Assembly (NCBI GenBank): GCA_015680685.1
Contig: MNCI01002331.1
Span: 551,973-615,972 of the forward strand
Direction: 5' to 3'
DNA from: Gnetum montanum
Taxonomy: Eukaryota; Streptophyta; Gnetopsida; Gnetales; Gnetaceae
DNA length: 64,000 nucleotides
Within the stretch, counting starts at the first letter, position 1. Each line of letters begins with the position of its first letter. Positions 1 to 11,721 of this stretch are shown here, piece after piece. Both the position numbers and the translations under genes were made by a program. Below the pieces are notes generated by a model, which searched no databases, had not been told where the DNA came from, and worked only from the letters and a program-made list of their open reading frames with translations.

Positions 1-1385
1 AGTAGGATCAAGCGTTTGGACATAAATAATATCCCACGTTTTGAAGGGGGATACAACGCTGATCCTCAACATCATTTACAGGCATTCCACGATGCTTGTG
101 GCTTGCAGAACATAGATAGTGAGTGGCAGAAACTTAAGTTGTTCCCTAGAACACTCACTAAAGAAGCAGAAAGCTGGTATCGGTCCTTAGAACCGGAGAC
201 CATCAGGAGATGGAGTACGATGCTCGAATTATTCAACAACAAATATCAAACGTACTCCAGAGTGTCCAATTTGCGTAAGCAGATCCAAGGCTGGAAACAA
301 GGAGCTTATGAATCCTTGGATGCTACCATGGCCCGTTACTACACACTGCTACATCGTTGCCCGGGCCATGGGTACGCTAAACAGGATCAACTTTGCCACC
401 TCGTGGATGGGCTACGAAATGAAACGAGAAGAACTCTTGGGACTTACACCCAAGGGAGACTCTCCCAACTAAGAGCCCATGAAGTTGACGTTTTGTTGGA
501 AAAAGTAGCGCAAGAAGAGGGTGAGCTACGTAAAAGAGAAAGTGTGGAAGAATACAACCGTGATCCCTCCCTTCACAAGAAGGGAGTGAAATTCTGTGAT
601 GAGGAGGATGAGTCACCACTCGAAGAGTTGGTGAACCGGAAAGCTGTGCCAATCCAAAAGTTAACAACAGAGGTATTGGCTAAGGTAGACCAATGTGGGA
701 TTCCTTAGACTCATGAATAGAAACAGTCCTAAAAATTGTAGAGGAGTCTAAGGATGAGCAAAGTAGTGATAAAGGCAAAAACCTGCGGAGAAACTTTAAC
801 CCTGCACATAACAAGGGTAAAGGAAAAATCTCTAACTCCGATGAGGCTGAAAATTCAGATTCAGACGATGATGGTAGATGCGAGGTCTGCTACTATGACC
901 ATCCTAAGGGATGTTGTCCAATTATCTCACATCTGCAGGAGTCTGGGTTGTATGCATTAAATCCAAGACTTAATCAACGGCAAACACCCCGAAGGTTACC
1001 TTATCCACAAGGTAACCCAAGGCAGTTCCACCAACCCTTAACGTATTATCCAAGTGGAACGCCTCCGCAGCCCATTGGAAAACATCAGCAGTGGCAATGC
1101 CCACAGTCATGGGGGATGCCACCGCCAACACATCAATACCCTTACCGGCAGCCTGATCCTTATGGATATTATGTGCAGCAGCCAGTTTCTCCAGGTGACT
1201 CTATGGGTCACGCAACCCCCACCCATCACTACCAAGCTCGGGAGTACTTCAGAAGGACTCCTTCTCCCCCGGGAGACATCCCACATTCCGTCCATCCTCT
1301 AACTCCACGCGCTCCTCTTCCGCAAGTAGTACCCATAACACCTCCTGCTCCAACAATGCAAGGGGAATTGCCTACCCAACCATAG
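1..1385 (+). pseudogene. gag: E1 gag (capsid/nucleocapsid), 5'-truncated by window edge
   Basis: This is the structural protein that packages element RNA into cytoplasmic particles. The first codons continue a frame from outside the window; TTG at 16 is not a real start. Residues 10-150 form a retrotransposon gag domain (PRFEGGYNADPQHHLQAF, ESWYRSLEP). A frameshift near 690 is a single lost A compared with E3 (ACCAATG against ACCAAATG). After it the frame continues through a basic/acidic stretch, the knuckle CEVCYYDHPKGCCP near 880-920 and a Pro/Gln/Tyr-rich tail (QQW..., PYGYYVQQP) to TAG at 1383-1385, probably from CAG. Apart from the frameshift and two stop codons close to it, the gag is quite well kept. 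Confidence 0.85.
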
Positions 1386-2356
1386 CAACGTCATGCCGCG
1401 AGAGCTGTAAATATTCAGAGTGTAAATATCCAACCGGATACTAGTTCAGGCGATAACTGTACAAAAAAGAGACCCTTTTTCAGAACTAGGAGCCCGGACA
1501 AACGCTCGCAACAACAAGCGGACGGGTACATGTATAGGCCTCTAACTACTAACGCTTCGGAGCACCCTTCAGTCCAAAGGAGTGTAACGCATACGGTTAT
1601 GTTAACACATACTGTAACTGACTGGATCAAGGTAGGCCACCTTCCCAGGAAACTAACTGATCTTGGAAGTGCCTTTATTTATTTGTAGATCGCTGGGAAT
1701 GCACCACATCGAGCTCTTCTTGACTCAGGTTCCGGAGTCAACTTAATTTCGTGAAAGATGTATCACGCCTGGAACCTGCCCCAACTTAAGAAGAGCAACA
1801 TCCAACTAGAGCTGGCAGACCAATCCATCACCATTCCCTTAGGATTGGTGGAGGATGTTATTACCACTGTGTGTGGTTGGTCCTACCCAGCGTATTTTCT
1901 AGTGATTGATGTTAACAACAACGAAGGGGACTTCCCAATTATAATGGGTAGGGCATGGCTAAGCACAGTAGATGCATGCCTTAGGATCCGCGACCTTTCC
2001 TTGGAAATCTCCAAGATAAACATATGTGGAAAGATCGAGAAGAGGATAGTTCCATGCATCACATACAGTGATTCATCGGGTGATGACACGGAGGAAATGT
2101 CTCCGTATAACAAGTGTGCCCAAGCGACTCTACAACAAAGATGCCTGTATGTAGCAACCACACAAGAAGTAGTAGACACCCCGTGGTTGACAGCTTCTCA
2201 TAAGGGCAAACAAATATGCATGGAACAAACTAAGGAAGCTCATGTCAACAACCGTGGCATAGACACATTGGAACGTGAGCGTCGCCAACTTCCACCCTTG
2301 AATCTAAGAACATCATTTGGGAGAAGTTGGAGACTGCTTAGAAATTCAAATAGGCG
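1386..2356 (+). pseudogene. E1 retropepsin-like protease and linker
   Basis: In-frame continuation of gag. VTDWIKVGHLP, then ALLDSGSGVNLIS, place the catalytic Asp-Ser-Gly at about 1727-1735. This is followed by the flap and C-terminal half (GRAWLSTVDACLRIRDLSLE) near 1945-2010. Only single-base stops interrupt the frame: TAG near 1687 and TGA near 1753. The fold and motif are those of the aspartic protease that cuts gag-pol. The protease is followed by the same acidic linker seen in E3 (QQRCLYVATTQEV), which stops at the deletion junction near 2356. Confidence 0.8.
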
Positions 2357-2417
2357 CTCACTTTTTCGGATCTCTTCCTTACAACTCAGTCATGGGGGAG
2401 ATGGCCACCTATGCTAA
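2357..2417 (+). pseudogene. E1 pol C-terminal tail fused to linker by deletion
   Basis: The tail (SLFRISSLQLSHGGDGHLC) matches the last residues of the E3 pol at 54886-54946 almost exactly, while the sequence just before it matches the linker upstream of E3 reverse transcriptase (near 52010). About 2.9 kb of RT, RNase H and integrase present in E3 is therefore absent. The frame stays open across the join. Confidence 0.85.
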
Positions 2418-4326
2418 CCATATGGGGCCCTCAGTTCTTTTTCAGTTTTTGGTTTACAATTTCTTTAACTTTTCTTGTTTTTGTTTTACAACATCATTAT
2501 TTTTTTCTATCTTTTTGTGAGTGTGTGTATGTGTGTCATCCATCATGTAAATTCGTCACCCAATAAGTGTTCGGGCCGATGGGATGAACTATTTTTCATT
2601 AATTGCTAATGTTTGGTTTTTACCTTTAAGTTACATTATTGATACTAAGGTATGTTCTTTTGAGATGGCAGGCAATGAGGTCACTTCATCCATCCATCCA
2701 TCAAGTCTATGGTTTCCCTTGGCTTGGAAATGTACAGTTCCCTTCCAATAAGAACTTTAAAGAACCAGTGACTGGGCATTCCTCAAACTAAGGAAGGACT
2801 CAAGGATTTGCAAAGGGTGTGACTTCAAGGGAACTTGGTGCTCTTGTGTTGGTCATTCACTTAGGTGCTTGGATGTTTTCTTCTTGGGTTTTCTTACCAT
2901 TCCGATGTAACCCAATAATCGGAAGCTGGGACAATAAAAATAAAGAAGTCTTTGCATGGTGTGGTCCCCACGCATAAAAACACAAAACGATAAAAAAAAA
3001 AGAAGACGCTAAAAAGACAAAAGTGAGGATTCAAAGCACACCCCTTAGATGAAATAAAATTTGGGCTTCAAGCACTAGTTATCGAACCAAAGCGTTCCCT
3101 CTAACTAAAGCCCTTCTCGCTTCCCATTCTCTCCTTTGTTTCGTCGGAATGGTGGTGATTCTTTGAAGATGCATCCTTGTTATCCAAGTGGATGATTTAA
3201 CCAACTGTATTGATGCGAAGTCACTGGAAGTGGTTGGTTTGAGCCCAGAGTTGGAATGAGATTCGCCAAGTCACATTAATCATGAAACACACAAGGGGCT
3301 GTACACCACCTTGTTCTTGGGATTCCATTCCACTTCTCTTCTTCCCATCCTTCTCTCCATTGTTCACCTCATTGCCGGTTGTATCATTGTATATACTTTG
3401 GTTGATGCTTTGTTTTCTTTTTGGTAAATTCTTCCGGTTAAGACTTTAACTCTTTTTCCAAAGGACATTCCCAGAGCCTACGGACTCTTTGAATGTGGGA
3501 TTGTCAGGGCATTAAGGGCATGAGCCTGCTTTGGAGAGGACCCACTGTCATTCCTATTTGGAACCTTAGTTAACTTCTTTTCCTTAACGTTTTGCAATTA
3601 GTTCTTATTTTTGTTCATTTCCATCATGACATCCCTTTCACCGGTGCCATAGTTGTCCCTTTTTACCTATCCTTCCTACTCCTTCTCTTTTTCCATTCTA
3701 ACGCTACCGGAGGTTTGTGATTAGTCATGGGGGTACGGGGCCTGATTTTTCGATTTTTATCCTAAGCCTCGGATTTTTTCGTTTTTCTTCCTAACCCCTA
3801 CACCTTCGGTAGTCATCCTCTACATTTTCCCGGATCCATATCAGCCATACCACAACTTAGCCAAGGAACCTAAACCGAAGCAAGGTATGCTTTACTTAAT
3901 GATTCAATTACCCTTGCTAATATATGATTGTGTTGTGTGTGCAGATGGCAATCATACAACAACAGAATGGATCTGGCGCAGACACTTGGAATGGAGCAGC
4001 ACTGAAGCAGCTATGTAAGGAGTGGAATTGATAATGCGCTTATGGATGGACAACGAAAGGCGCAATCTAGGAGTTGGCAGCAACAAGACTCTTCTCTCTT
4101 CTTCTCTTCTATTCTCTCTCCTCTTTTCTCTCAGCTGCCAACTGTGGCCTAATGTCATTGTAATAAGGTGTTCACCCCTGTTGTCATGAACACCAATTTT
4201 GTCAAGTCTTGTAATAAAGACCGTTCACATGTCACCCCATTAGTTCCATTTCCCCTAATAATCCCATACCTACCTGATATCATTGTAAGGAAGTCGAGGA
4301 CGAGTTTTCATTCAATCATGGGGGTA
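2418..4326 (+). other. E1 3' untranslated region with two CATGGGGG motifs and a splice-acceptor-like site
   Basis: No gene is visible. Blocks shared with E2, E3 and E5 include AAAGCACACCCCTTAGA near 3035 and the TTTGGAGAGGACCCA block near 3528. A second CATGGGGG lies at 3726-3733. TTGTGTTGTGTGTGCAG followed by ATGG near 3930-3950 resembles a splice acceptor before a start codon and is repeated in E3 near 56450. The polypurine tract CATGGGGGTA at 4317-4326 abuts the LTR. Confidence 0.7.
4317..4326 (+). promoter_or_regulatory. E1 polypurine tract (plus-strand primer)
   Basis: CATGGGGGTA directly precedes the LTR. The same ten bases stand in the same place in E2 (38149-38158) and E3 (56633-56642), and a decayed form in E5 (14224-14233). 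Confidence 0.85.
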
Positions 4327-5234
4327 TGATGAGACGCGACCTACATGTGCCGCGATATCGTATCCCATGTGATATCGCGTATGCGATATCGCGGTCCGCC
4401 ACCATATCTATAAATAAGAGGCGGCACTCCCTTCATTTCAAAATCCTGGCTAGAAGTAGCGAAGCTCTGGCAGATTGATCACTCCAGAGTTAGAATTTTT
4501 CCCATGTGCCCGCAGTAGGAGTCCTAGAGTGAACGGCTCTTTATTCGAGCAGCTTGTAACCTGAACCCAAGTTGTGTACGAAAATAAAGATGAACTTGAT
4601 TGGATAAACCTTGCAGCATGTGGTTTTATTGTTGTTTATTTACTGCTTTCCTAGTGCGTACAAGTACGACTTGATTACGAGCGTCTACGGACGTGTACGG
4701 CTAGTCAAGGAATCGTCTACTCATTGCTAGGCTAGAACGTGTGATAAGTACGACTTAGTTACGAGCACCCACGGGTGTGTACGGCTAGCTAAGGAATCAG
4801 CTGCTTATCACACTTAAGCTAAATAGGTGTCTCAGTATGACCGCTTCGAGCACTTGCGTTACGTGTGGTGATCCCAGTAACGATTAGCATTTTGTAAGCC
4901 ACAGTTGCATAGTTCAGGGTGTGTCCGGTAAGTGGGAACGGATGCTGACGCTAGTTTATTTAGACTTAGGATCTTAGTTAGAGTTAGCTTAGTTTTCTCA
5001 ACCCTTTCCTCTGATAGCATAGAAGATAAACCGAAAAATACCAAAAAAATCACATACCTCAGACTTGCTTAACCATACACCGTGACACTTACAAGCAAGC
5101 CTGGGAAGACAATGAACGATTAACCCCAAGCGTTTCTTGTGGTGTTAAGGTATTTAGTCTGCGGAGTTCGACCGGATCACGCGTGTACGCTCGTATTCGT
5201 ATGGTGGAGTGTAGGGGTACCTCGCCACTCATCA
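4327..5234 (+). repeat. E1 3' LTR (908 bp)
   Basis: It begins TGATGAG and ends CTCATCA, a perfect 7-bp terminal inverted repeat. U3 holds three GATATC palindromes in a CG-rich context at about 4353-4393. A TATA box follows at 4409-4416. AAATAAAGA near 4582 is a plausible polyadenylation signal. CpG sites are better kept than in the other LTRs, which suggests that E1 is among the younger insertions. Confidence 0.9.
4409..4416 (+). promoter_or_regulatory. E1 LTR TATA box
   Basis: TATAAATA lies about 80 bp into the LTR, just after the GATATC palindrome cluster. The same order of palindromes then TATA is seen in E2, E3 and E5. Confidence 0.6.
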
Positions 5235-5970
5235 GAGACTATTGATGAAAGGGAAAAATTTCTTCAATGGCAGAATGTTCTAACTCAAGCTCAGAGGATG
5301 AAAAAGGGTGTGTAGTGTGCCATTATGAACATCCTAAAGGATGTTGTCTTGTGATGGAACATTTGCAAGAATCAAGAGCATATGCACTCAATCCAAGATT
5401 CATCAAGAAGAAAATGCCAAAACAAGTACCTTATCCTCAAGGTAACTACTGAAAGACCTTCCACATAGTCTACTATCCAAGTGGAGCTTACCCACATCCA
5501 TAGGAGCAATATCAGCAATAGTGGCAACAACCACAATTATGGGAAATGCCACCATCGAGATAGGAATATCCATATTAGCAACTAAATGCTCATGGATATT
5601 ATGTGCAATGTCCACTATCTCAAAGGAATGTAGAAGTTTAGAATTCTCAATACTATTTGTCAAAGAACTATAGATCTACATTTCCAAGGATGGAATCCAA
5701 TCCATATGTGCATCAACAAGTGGCTAGTTTGTTAAGTTGACCTTTCAACCCTCTATGACCAATGCCATCACCTACAATGCAAGGAGAGTTTCTATCACGA
5801 CCACAATAAAGGAACATAATGAGGGTAGTAAATATGTAGGAGGAAGTAATTATGAAAGGAGCTCAATCCAGGAAATGATTATTCTTTTGAATGAGTCCAA
5901 AAAAGATTCGAAGGATGAGGAGCCCATCTACTTCCACTCCATCTACATCCACTTCCTTGGGAAACACTAA
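5235..5970 (+). pseudogene. gag: E5 gag C-terminal part
   Basis: It begins just before an acidic Ser/Glu stretch and the knuckle CVVCHYEHPKGCC at about 5308-5346. It then follows the E1 and E3 order: YALNPRF, a PYPQG block, a Gln/Tyr-rich tail (GYYVQ-like near 5600) and the region before the protease. Stops (TGA, TAG) and indels break the frame repeatedly. The N-terminal gag domain was separated from it by insertion of E1. Confidence 0.75.
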
Positions 5971-6660
5971 GCTTCCATCATCGTCAAACATAAACTTAGC
6001 AATTTTCATGCTAACTCAAACCATCACACACTGGATAAAAGTAGGAGCACTTTCTCAAAAACAAATAGATCTAGGAAGTTCATTAGTGTACCTTCAAATA
6101 GCAAGTCATAAACTATGCAAGGCTCTACTTGATTCTTAGTTAGGCTTGAACCTAATATCACAAGACATGTATAAGGCTTGGAATTTGTCAACATTAAAAA
6201 AAAGTAACATTTAATTAGAGCTTGTAGACTAGTCGATCATAGTGCCATTAGGGCAAGTAGATGATGTGATCACTACCATTAGCTATTGGTCTTATCCTAC
6301 TGATTTTCTAGTCGTTCATGTAGGTAAAAACAAGGGAGAGTTCCCTATTATTATGGGAAGAGCTTGGATTAGCATGGTAAATGCTAAGCTCAGTATCAGA
6401 GACTTGTCCTTGAAAATTTTTAGGAAAAATGAAGCTGGAATCATCCAAAGATGCAAAGTTCCATGTGTCACATACATCAATAATGGGTGCAATTGCATGT
6501 AGAAAATATGAATAGTTTAACAAGAAAACAACATAGCATGAAAAAGTATTGAAGAGATGTGTGTACATAGATGCTTGTATGCAGCAACCACTAAATAAGA
6601 AGGCATCCAATGGTTGATCATAGATGAAGAAATTGAATCAAACATATACATGGAACCAAC
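5971..6660 (+). pseudogene. E5 protease remnant
   Basis: MLTQTITHWIKVG near 6010 and KALLDS near 6120 mark the start of the retropepsin domain. The third catalytic-motif residue is lost to a stop codon (GATTCTTAG near 6130). The second half (PIIMGRAWISMVNAKLSIRD) is clear at 6340-6410. It lines up with the E1 and E3 proteases but could not be active. Confidence 0.75.
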
Positions 6661-8300
6661 AACTTAGATTATAAGTGCCTACATGGAAGAAACAAATAAG
6701 CTAGAGTAATTAAGATGAGTACACTCCTCTCCATACTTATGTCAAGAAGAGGAGATTGAATGGGAGTAGCTTGAGATCCTAGATAATGTTGAACTAGAAC
6801 CATTAGAGTTGAAAGCCCTATTGGTAGCATTAGAATATGTTTTCCTAAACAGCAAGAAGCCAATCATCATTAACGCCAACCTAGACAAAGAATAGAAGAA
6901 AATGTGATTGGAAGTGATCAATAAATGGCCAATGACATTTTCTTGGTCTTATTATGAAATAAAAAACATTGATCCTTGAATTTTTCAACATTAGATATAC
7001 ATAGATCTAGCTATTAAGCCACAATGCCAACCACAAGAAGGCCGAATTCAAAGCTCAAGGAAATAGTCAAGCAAGAGTTGGAAAAATTACTAAAGGAAGG
7101 ATTTGTTTATTCCATTGCAAATAGCAAATGGATCAGTCCTTTGGTAATTGTTCCAAAGAAGGAGGATAAGTGGAGAATGTGCATTAACTTCTAATTGTTG
7201 AACTCGACAACATTCAAAAATCATTTTTCTTTGTCATTTGTTGACCAAGTCTTAGATACTATCATAAGACATTAGTACTATAGTTTTCTTGATGGGTATA
7301 ATAGATATAACCAAATTTGTATTGCACCTAAGAACCAAGAATAGACAACGTTAACTAGTTCATGGGGAACATTCTCTTACAAGAAAATGCCTTTTAGTCT
7401 TTGCAATAAACCTACTACCTTTTAGAGATTAGTACTTAGTATTTTTCAGAAACAAAATAGGCAATGACGTCAAGGTATTTATGGAAGATTTTTCAACCTA
7501 TGGGCTTGACATCAAATAGGAACTAGACTATCTAGAGTAGGTACTAAAAAGATGTGTAGAAATAAATCTCAAGCTCAATTTGTAGAAATGCCATCTAATG
7601 GTCCATGAGAGGATTGTGCTAGGACATAAAGTTTCATAGAAAGAAATTAAGATAGGTCCTAAGAAGATTAGAATCATACAAAACATCATCCAAAGGCTAC
7701 AAATTGTCAAGGATCTTTAGTCATTTTTAGGCCACACTAGATATTATAGAAGATTTATAAAAAAATTTTCAAAAATTACAAAACTATTGGTAGAGCTAAC
7801 CAAGAAGGATGCAACATTCTAGTGGACCAAATCATGTGAAAAGGCATTTAAGACCTTAAAATAGAAGTTAATCAAGATACCAATCCTTCAAGCTCTAGAT
7901 TGGTCTAAGCATTTTCATATCATGATAAATGCTTTAAATTATGCAGTAGGTGTAGTACTAACATAGCTAGATGAACAAAAAATGCCACACTATATACATT
8001 GTTATAGTAGAAGCATAACTAGGGCACAACTCAATTACACTATGTGCACTAGATAAATTTAGATACTATGTGCTTGGGTACCCAATCTATGTCCATATCG
8101 ATCATAGTGCAATCTGATTCCTAGTAAACAAACTAGTAGTAAGTCCTAGGGTGATCAGATAGCTCATCATTCTACAATAATTTGGCATAGCCATGATTGA
8201 CAAGAAGGGCATGGAGAATGTAGTAGTAGATTATTTGTCAAGATTAAGATGGGAAGCATAAGACTAGGAAGATCCATTGTCAAATCAATTTCCTTATGAA
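6661..8300 (+). pseudogene. E5 reverse transcriptase and RNase H remnants
   Basis: A decayed linker runs to about 7030. RT motifs follow: ELEKLLKEGFVYSIANSKW and LVIVPKKEDKW near 7075-7170, and DQVLDTI near 7240. The catalytic motif near 7476-7490 reads FMED instead of the F-x-D-D of E2 and E3, so a catalytic Asp is lost. The RNase H region (NALNYAVGVV near 7930, then HIDHSAI near 8100) is present with many TAG stops. Confidence 0.75.
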
Positions 8301-9684
8301 AATTTATTCATAAAAATGATAATGACTGTTGACTCAATAGAGAAGTCATGAACCACTGATTACATGACTTATTTAACTGCATAAGAGCTTCTTGTTAAGT
8401 GGAGTAAGAAAAATATAGAATATTTCCTTCACAAAGTTAAAAGATACATGGAGATAAAAGGAAATCTTTACAAGATTTATGTTGATAGATTAGTTCGATG
8501 GTGTGTACTAGAAGAAGACCAATAGAGAGTCCTATAGGATGTACATGAAGGGCATTGTGGTGACCACTACGCTGGATGTAGCACAACACTCACGTTGATG
8601 ATGGTAGGCTACTTTTGGCCTACCATATTCAGATATGCATAGCACTTCACAACATCTTGTGAAAGATGTCAGTGAGATGTAGGAATATTAGCTAAAAATG
8701 AAGGACCACAACATTGGATTCATCCATTAGAACCATTTGATATGTGGAGAATTGACTTCATGGGCCCCATCATGCCAATGTCAAATGGGAAGGCTTATAT
8801 TACAGTGACCATGGATTATTGCACAAAGTAACCAGAGCTAGTTGCAGTTAAAGATTGTATAGTTAAAAAAAACTACCAAATTCTTTCAACAAGATGTGGT
8901 GAATAAATCTAGAGTAGCAAGGATGCTTATTTTAGATAATAGAACTCATTTTATGAGTGATACTTTTAAGAAGCTCATGCAATAGCTTGGGTAAACCATA
9001 AACCAACCACATGATACCATCCCCAAGTGAATGACCAGGCTAAAGTAACTAATCGTGAAATCATAAGAATATTAACTAGGATGGTTAGTAGATTTAGGAA
9101 GGATTGAAGCACAAATTTAAATGATGCTCTATGGGGTTATAGAACTACATGGAAACTACCCATTAGATATTCCTCCAATGAGCTAGTTTATGGAAAATTA
9201 CCTACACTTCCAATCCAGGAAAAGTTTCAAAGTCTAACTACTACTAGCAACTTAGACTTAAACTTGCGCTTATCCCAAAAGGAACAACTTGTGAACCTTA
9301 ATTTATTAAAAGAAAATAGGCTAGTAGCATTTATGAGTAATGAGATCCATAAGAAATACTCCAAGCATAGGCATGATGTACAAATACATCAAGTGTTGAT
9401 ACAGTTGGACGATAAGGCCCTATACTATAATCCTAATCATGTCCAATAAAAGGCTAAGTTCCAAATCCTTTAGGAGTGGTCATACATTGTCCAGGCAACT
9501 TATCCATCTAGTGCCATGTACACTCACCATCTATCTAGCCCACATAAGCCTATATTAGTGAACATCCAATAGGACAAACCTTAGCATGAATATCCCAACT
9601 TCATTAAGGATTCTACCTAGCTTGTTCAAATGACCTCTACCTATTCAATTTTCTAGTTGACCAGTTCTAATCATAGTCATGGGG
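8301..9684 (+). pseudogene. E5 integrase and pol C-terminus
   Basis: The zinc-binding His and Cys pairs (HEGHCGDHYAG and CERCQ) lie at 8548-8670. The core follows with WRIDFMGPIMPMSNGKAYI at about 8750-8800, then a frameshift in the middle of the core, and QAKVTNREI, in which the catalytic Glu is changed to Lys. The C-terminal segment (LLKENRLVAFMSNEIHKKY, 9264-9449) matches the corresponding part of E3. The end carries CATGGGGG at 9678-9685, as in E1 and E3. Confidence 0.75.
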
Positions 9685-11128
9685 GTGTCCACCGTGACAC
9701 ATAGGTACATATTGAATTTTTCATTTTCTTAGTACTTTTCATATTTCTTAATACATTTTCCTATACTTTTAAACTTTCTAATTTCTTAATAATTTTTCAT
9801 TCTTTGACATTTTCCAATTCTTTGCCAATTTTTCATTCTTGCTATCTTTTCAATTTCTAATATCTTTAATAGTCTTTTCTACACTTTTCCATTACTTCAC
9901 TTATACATATTTTTTTAATTGTTCAATAAAACACAAGGAATAAGCAAGATGTAATCCCAATAAGGTGAGGATTTCCCTATATTATTAAATCATAAGGGAC
10001 TAATTACCTATAAAGTGAGATCACAACATTCATTTACCCATTCCAACAATAAGAAGTTCTTACCATGGCCATAATGGTATTCTTCTCATAATAAAATTAC
10101 AAATAAACTTGTGATCATTATGCCTATACATAAGAGTGAAGAACCAAGTTGGAATGCAAAGGGTGTGACATCAAGGGGGTTTGTGGATTCTCAAGGCTTA
10201 TTACTATAAGTTCTATCCTATTGATTAAGGATGTATTATTTTTTAAAGAACTAATGAAAAATGGGAGTAAGAGTACAATAAGTGTTGCCTTACCATGTCA
10301 TTGGAAAGACATGTTACCCATGCTTGAAGATAGGCAACTTTTCAAGACTCTCAAAAAGAAAAAGTGCAATGAGTAAACTCCTTCCTTTAACAACACGTTA
10401 AGTGGTAATACTCCTTACAATGGTGGTATTCTTTTGGTTGTGAACCTTAGGGATGAAACAATGTGATGTCACTAGAAATTGTTTTGGACTTGGTTTGAAT
10501 CTTGGACAGAAAGGCTAATAATTACCCTAATCATAGATTACACATAAGAATTCATTAAGCCTATGGTAAGATACCTCACATCCCAGTTTCAGAAATCCCT
10601 TCTATAGTTCATTTCACCTCACTATATATTTAATCATAACTTTATGTTTTTGTATAATATAGTGTTATTTTCCCAATTTGGTGATACTTACATGTTTGTT
10701 TTGCTAGATAGGTATGTCTTACATTCAACTCCTTGAGTGCTTATGGACACTTCTAGGTATGGTTATATAATGGCACTAAGGGTTGGAGCTTGATTTGGGG
10801 AGGACCCAATTGCATAACTCTTGTATTTCATACTTGACAAGAAATTCCACATCATCTTGTGCCTTTCAAAACAATCAAGATTTAGTAAATACTTCCCATA
10901 TCATCTAATCATCTATCCATACATTTGTAATTCTTAACCCATCATCTATCCATTTAATAAACTTTTGTTGCCCAAGATTCCTTCCTTAGGAACATCGAAT
11001 GCCAAATTTTTAAACACTATACATGATTAATAATCAAGACCCTTTGAACAAGATTCACATCTTTCAAACATCCCAATTGACTCATTTTTCTTTAGAAAAT
11101 TCAATGAAAATTTAATTTTTTTTATGGT
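9685..11128 (+). other. E5 3' untranslated region
   Basis: No gene is visible. The TTTGGGGAGGACCCA block near 10794 is shared with E1, E2 and E3, and AT-rich filler surrounds it. A small open stretch at 10149-10376 has no recognisable motif and falls in a region that aligns with noncoding parts of E1 and E3. Confidence 0.55.
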
Positions 11129-11345
11129 GACATCGTAGCACCTACAATCTCATATCTACGATGTTGCACATATATAAATAGTATATATACGTGTTGTAGT
11201 TAGTGAAATTTTTCATCCCTTAATTTTCTAGCAAGAGAAGTTTTTGCTACACACTAACTTCCCAAAGCCATAAATTTGTTCCTATAGCTTTAATTTCTAA
11301 AATTATTGAACCTTGTTGATCCCAAAGTGCTCAACATAGTCATGG
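11129..11345 (+). repeat. Possible truncated LTR U3/R fragment
   Basis: TGGTGACATCGTAG begins a stretch with a 9-bp inverted repeat (ACATCGTAG ... CTACGATGT, 11130-11167), TATAAATA near 11173 and GTTAGTGAAATTTTT, which resembles the GTAGCGAAACTCTT that follows the TATA box of E3. It lacks the later polyadenylation region and ends near CATGGGGG at 11341. It may be a broken LTR or a chance resemblance. Confidence 0.3.
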
Positions 11346-11721
11346 GGGAGTGTATTGCACAAGCATATGGAAATTTGAGCCAAAAATTTTCTAACAACTG
11401 AAAGATACTATAAAGGGTAAGTATAAGAAAATAATAAGAACATTATCATTAATTAATCAAACTTAAGTCTAGTGATTTAACCAATTCTCCTAATTAACCA
11501 TACCAACTATTTCAAGGACAAGCAGCAAAGAAATGGTAACTATGGAAGGCCATAGTAATCAAGGACATAACACTTAGGGGGGGATTTCATTTTGAAAAAT
11601 GTTCTAACTTTGCAATCATAATAAGATAAGAAATTGATCTAACTAAAGAGATGGAAAGGATAAGGGACTATGAAGCACCAATTTAAACTTTCTAATAATT
11701 TCAAACCCTTATTGATTGAAA
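11346..11721 (+). other. AT-rich leader before the extra ORF
   Basis: No coding sequence is seen. GGGTAAGTATAAG near 11415 resembles a splice donor. The stretch lies between the middle CATGGGGG motif and the first ATG of the extra ORF. Confidence 0.3.

Larger units (their letters stand above)
1..5234 (+). mobile_element. E1: Athila-like Ty3/gypsy element, 5' end outside window, pol deleted
   Basis: The window opens inside the gag of this element. It then runs through protease, a short pol C-terminal tail, a 3' UTR, the polypurine tract CATGGGGGTA and a full 3' LTR. Reverse transcriptase, RNase H and integrase are missing. The reading frame passes from the linker after the protease straight to the last residues of pol, so this is a gag-protease derivative that would need enzymes from another copy. 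Sequence after the LTR (5235 on) is gag of another family member, so E1 is inserted in E5. The matching target duplication, expected to be GAGAC, lies left of the window. Confidence 0.85.
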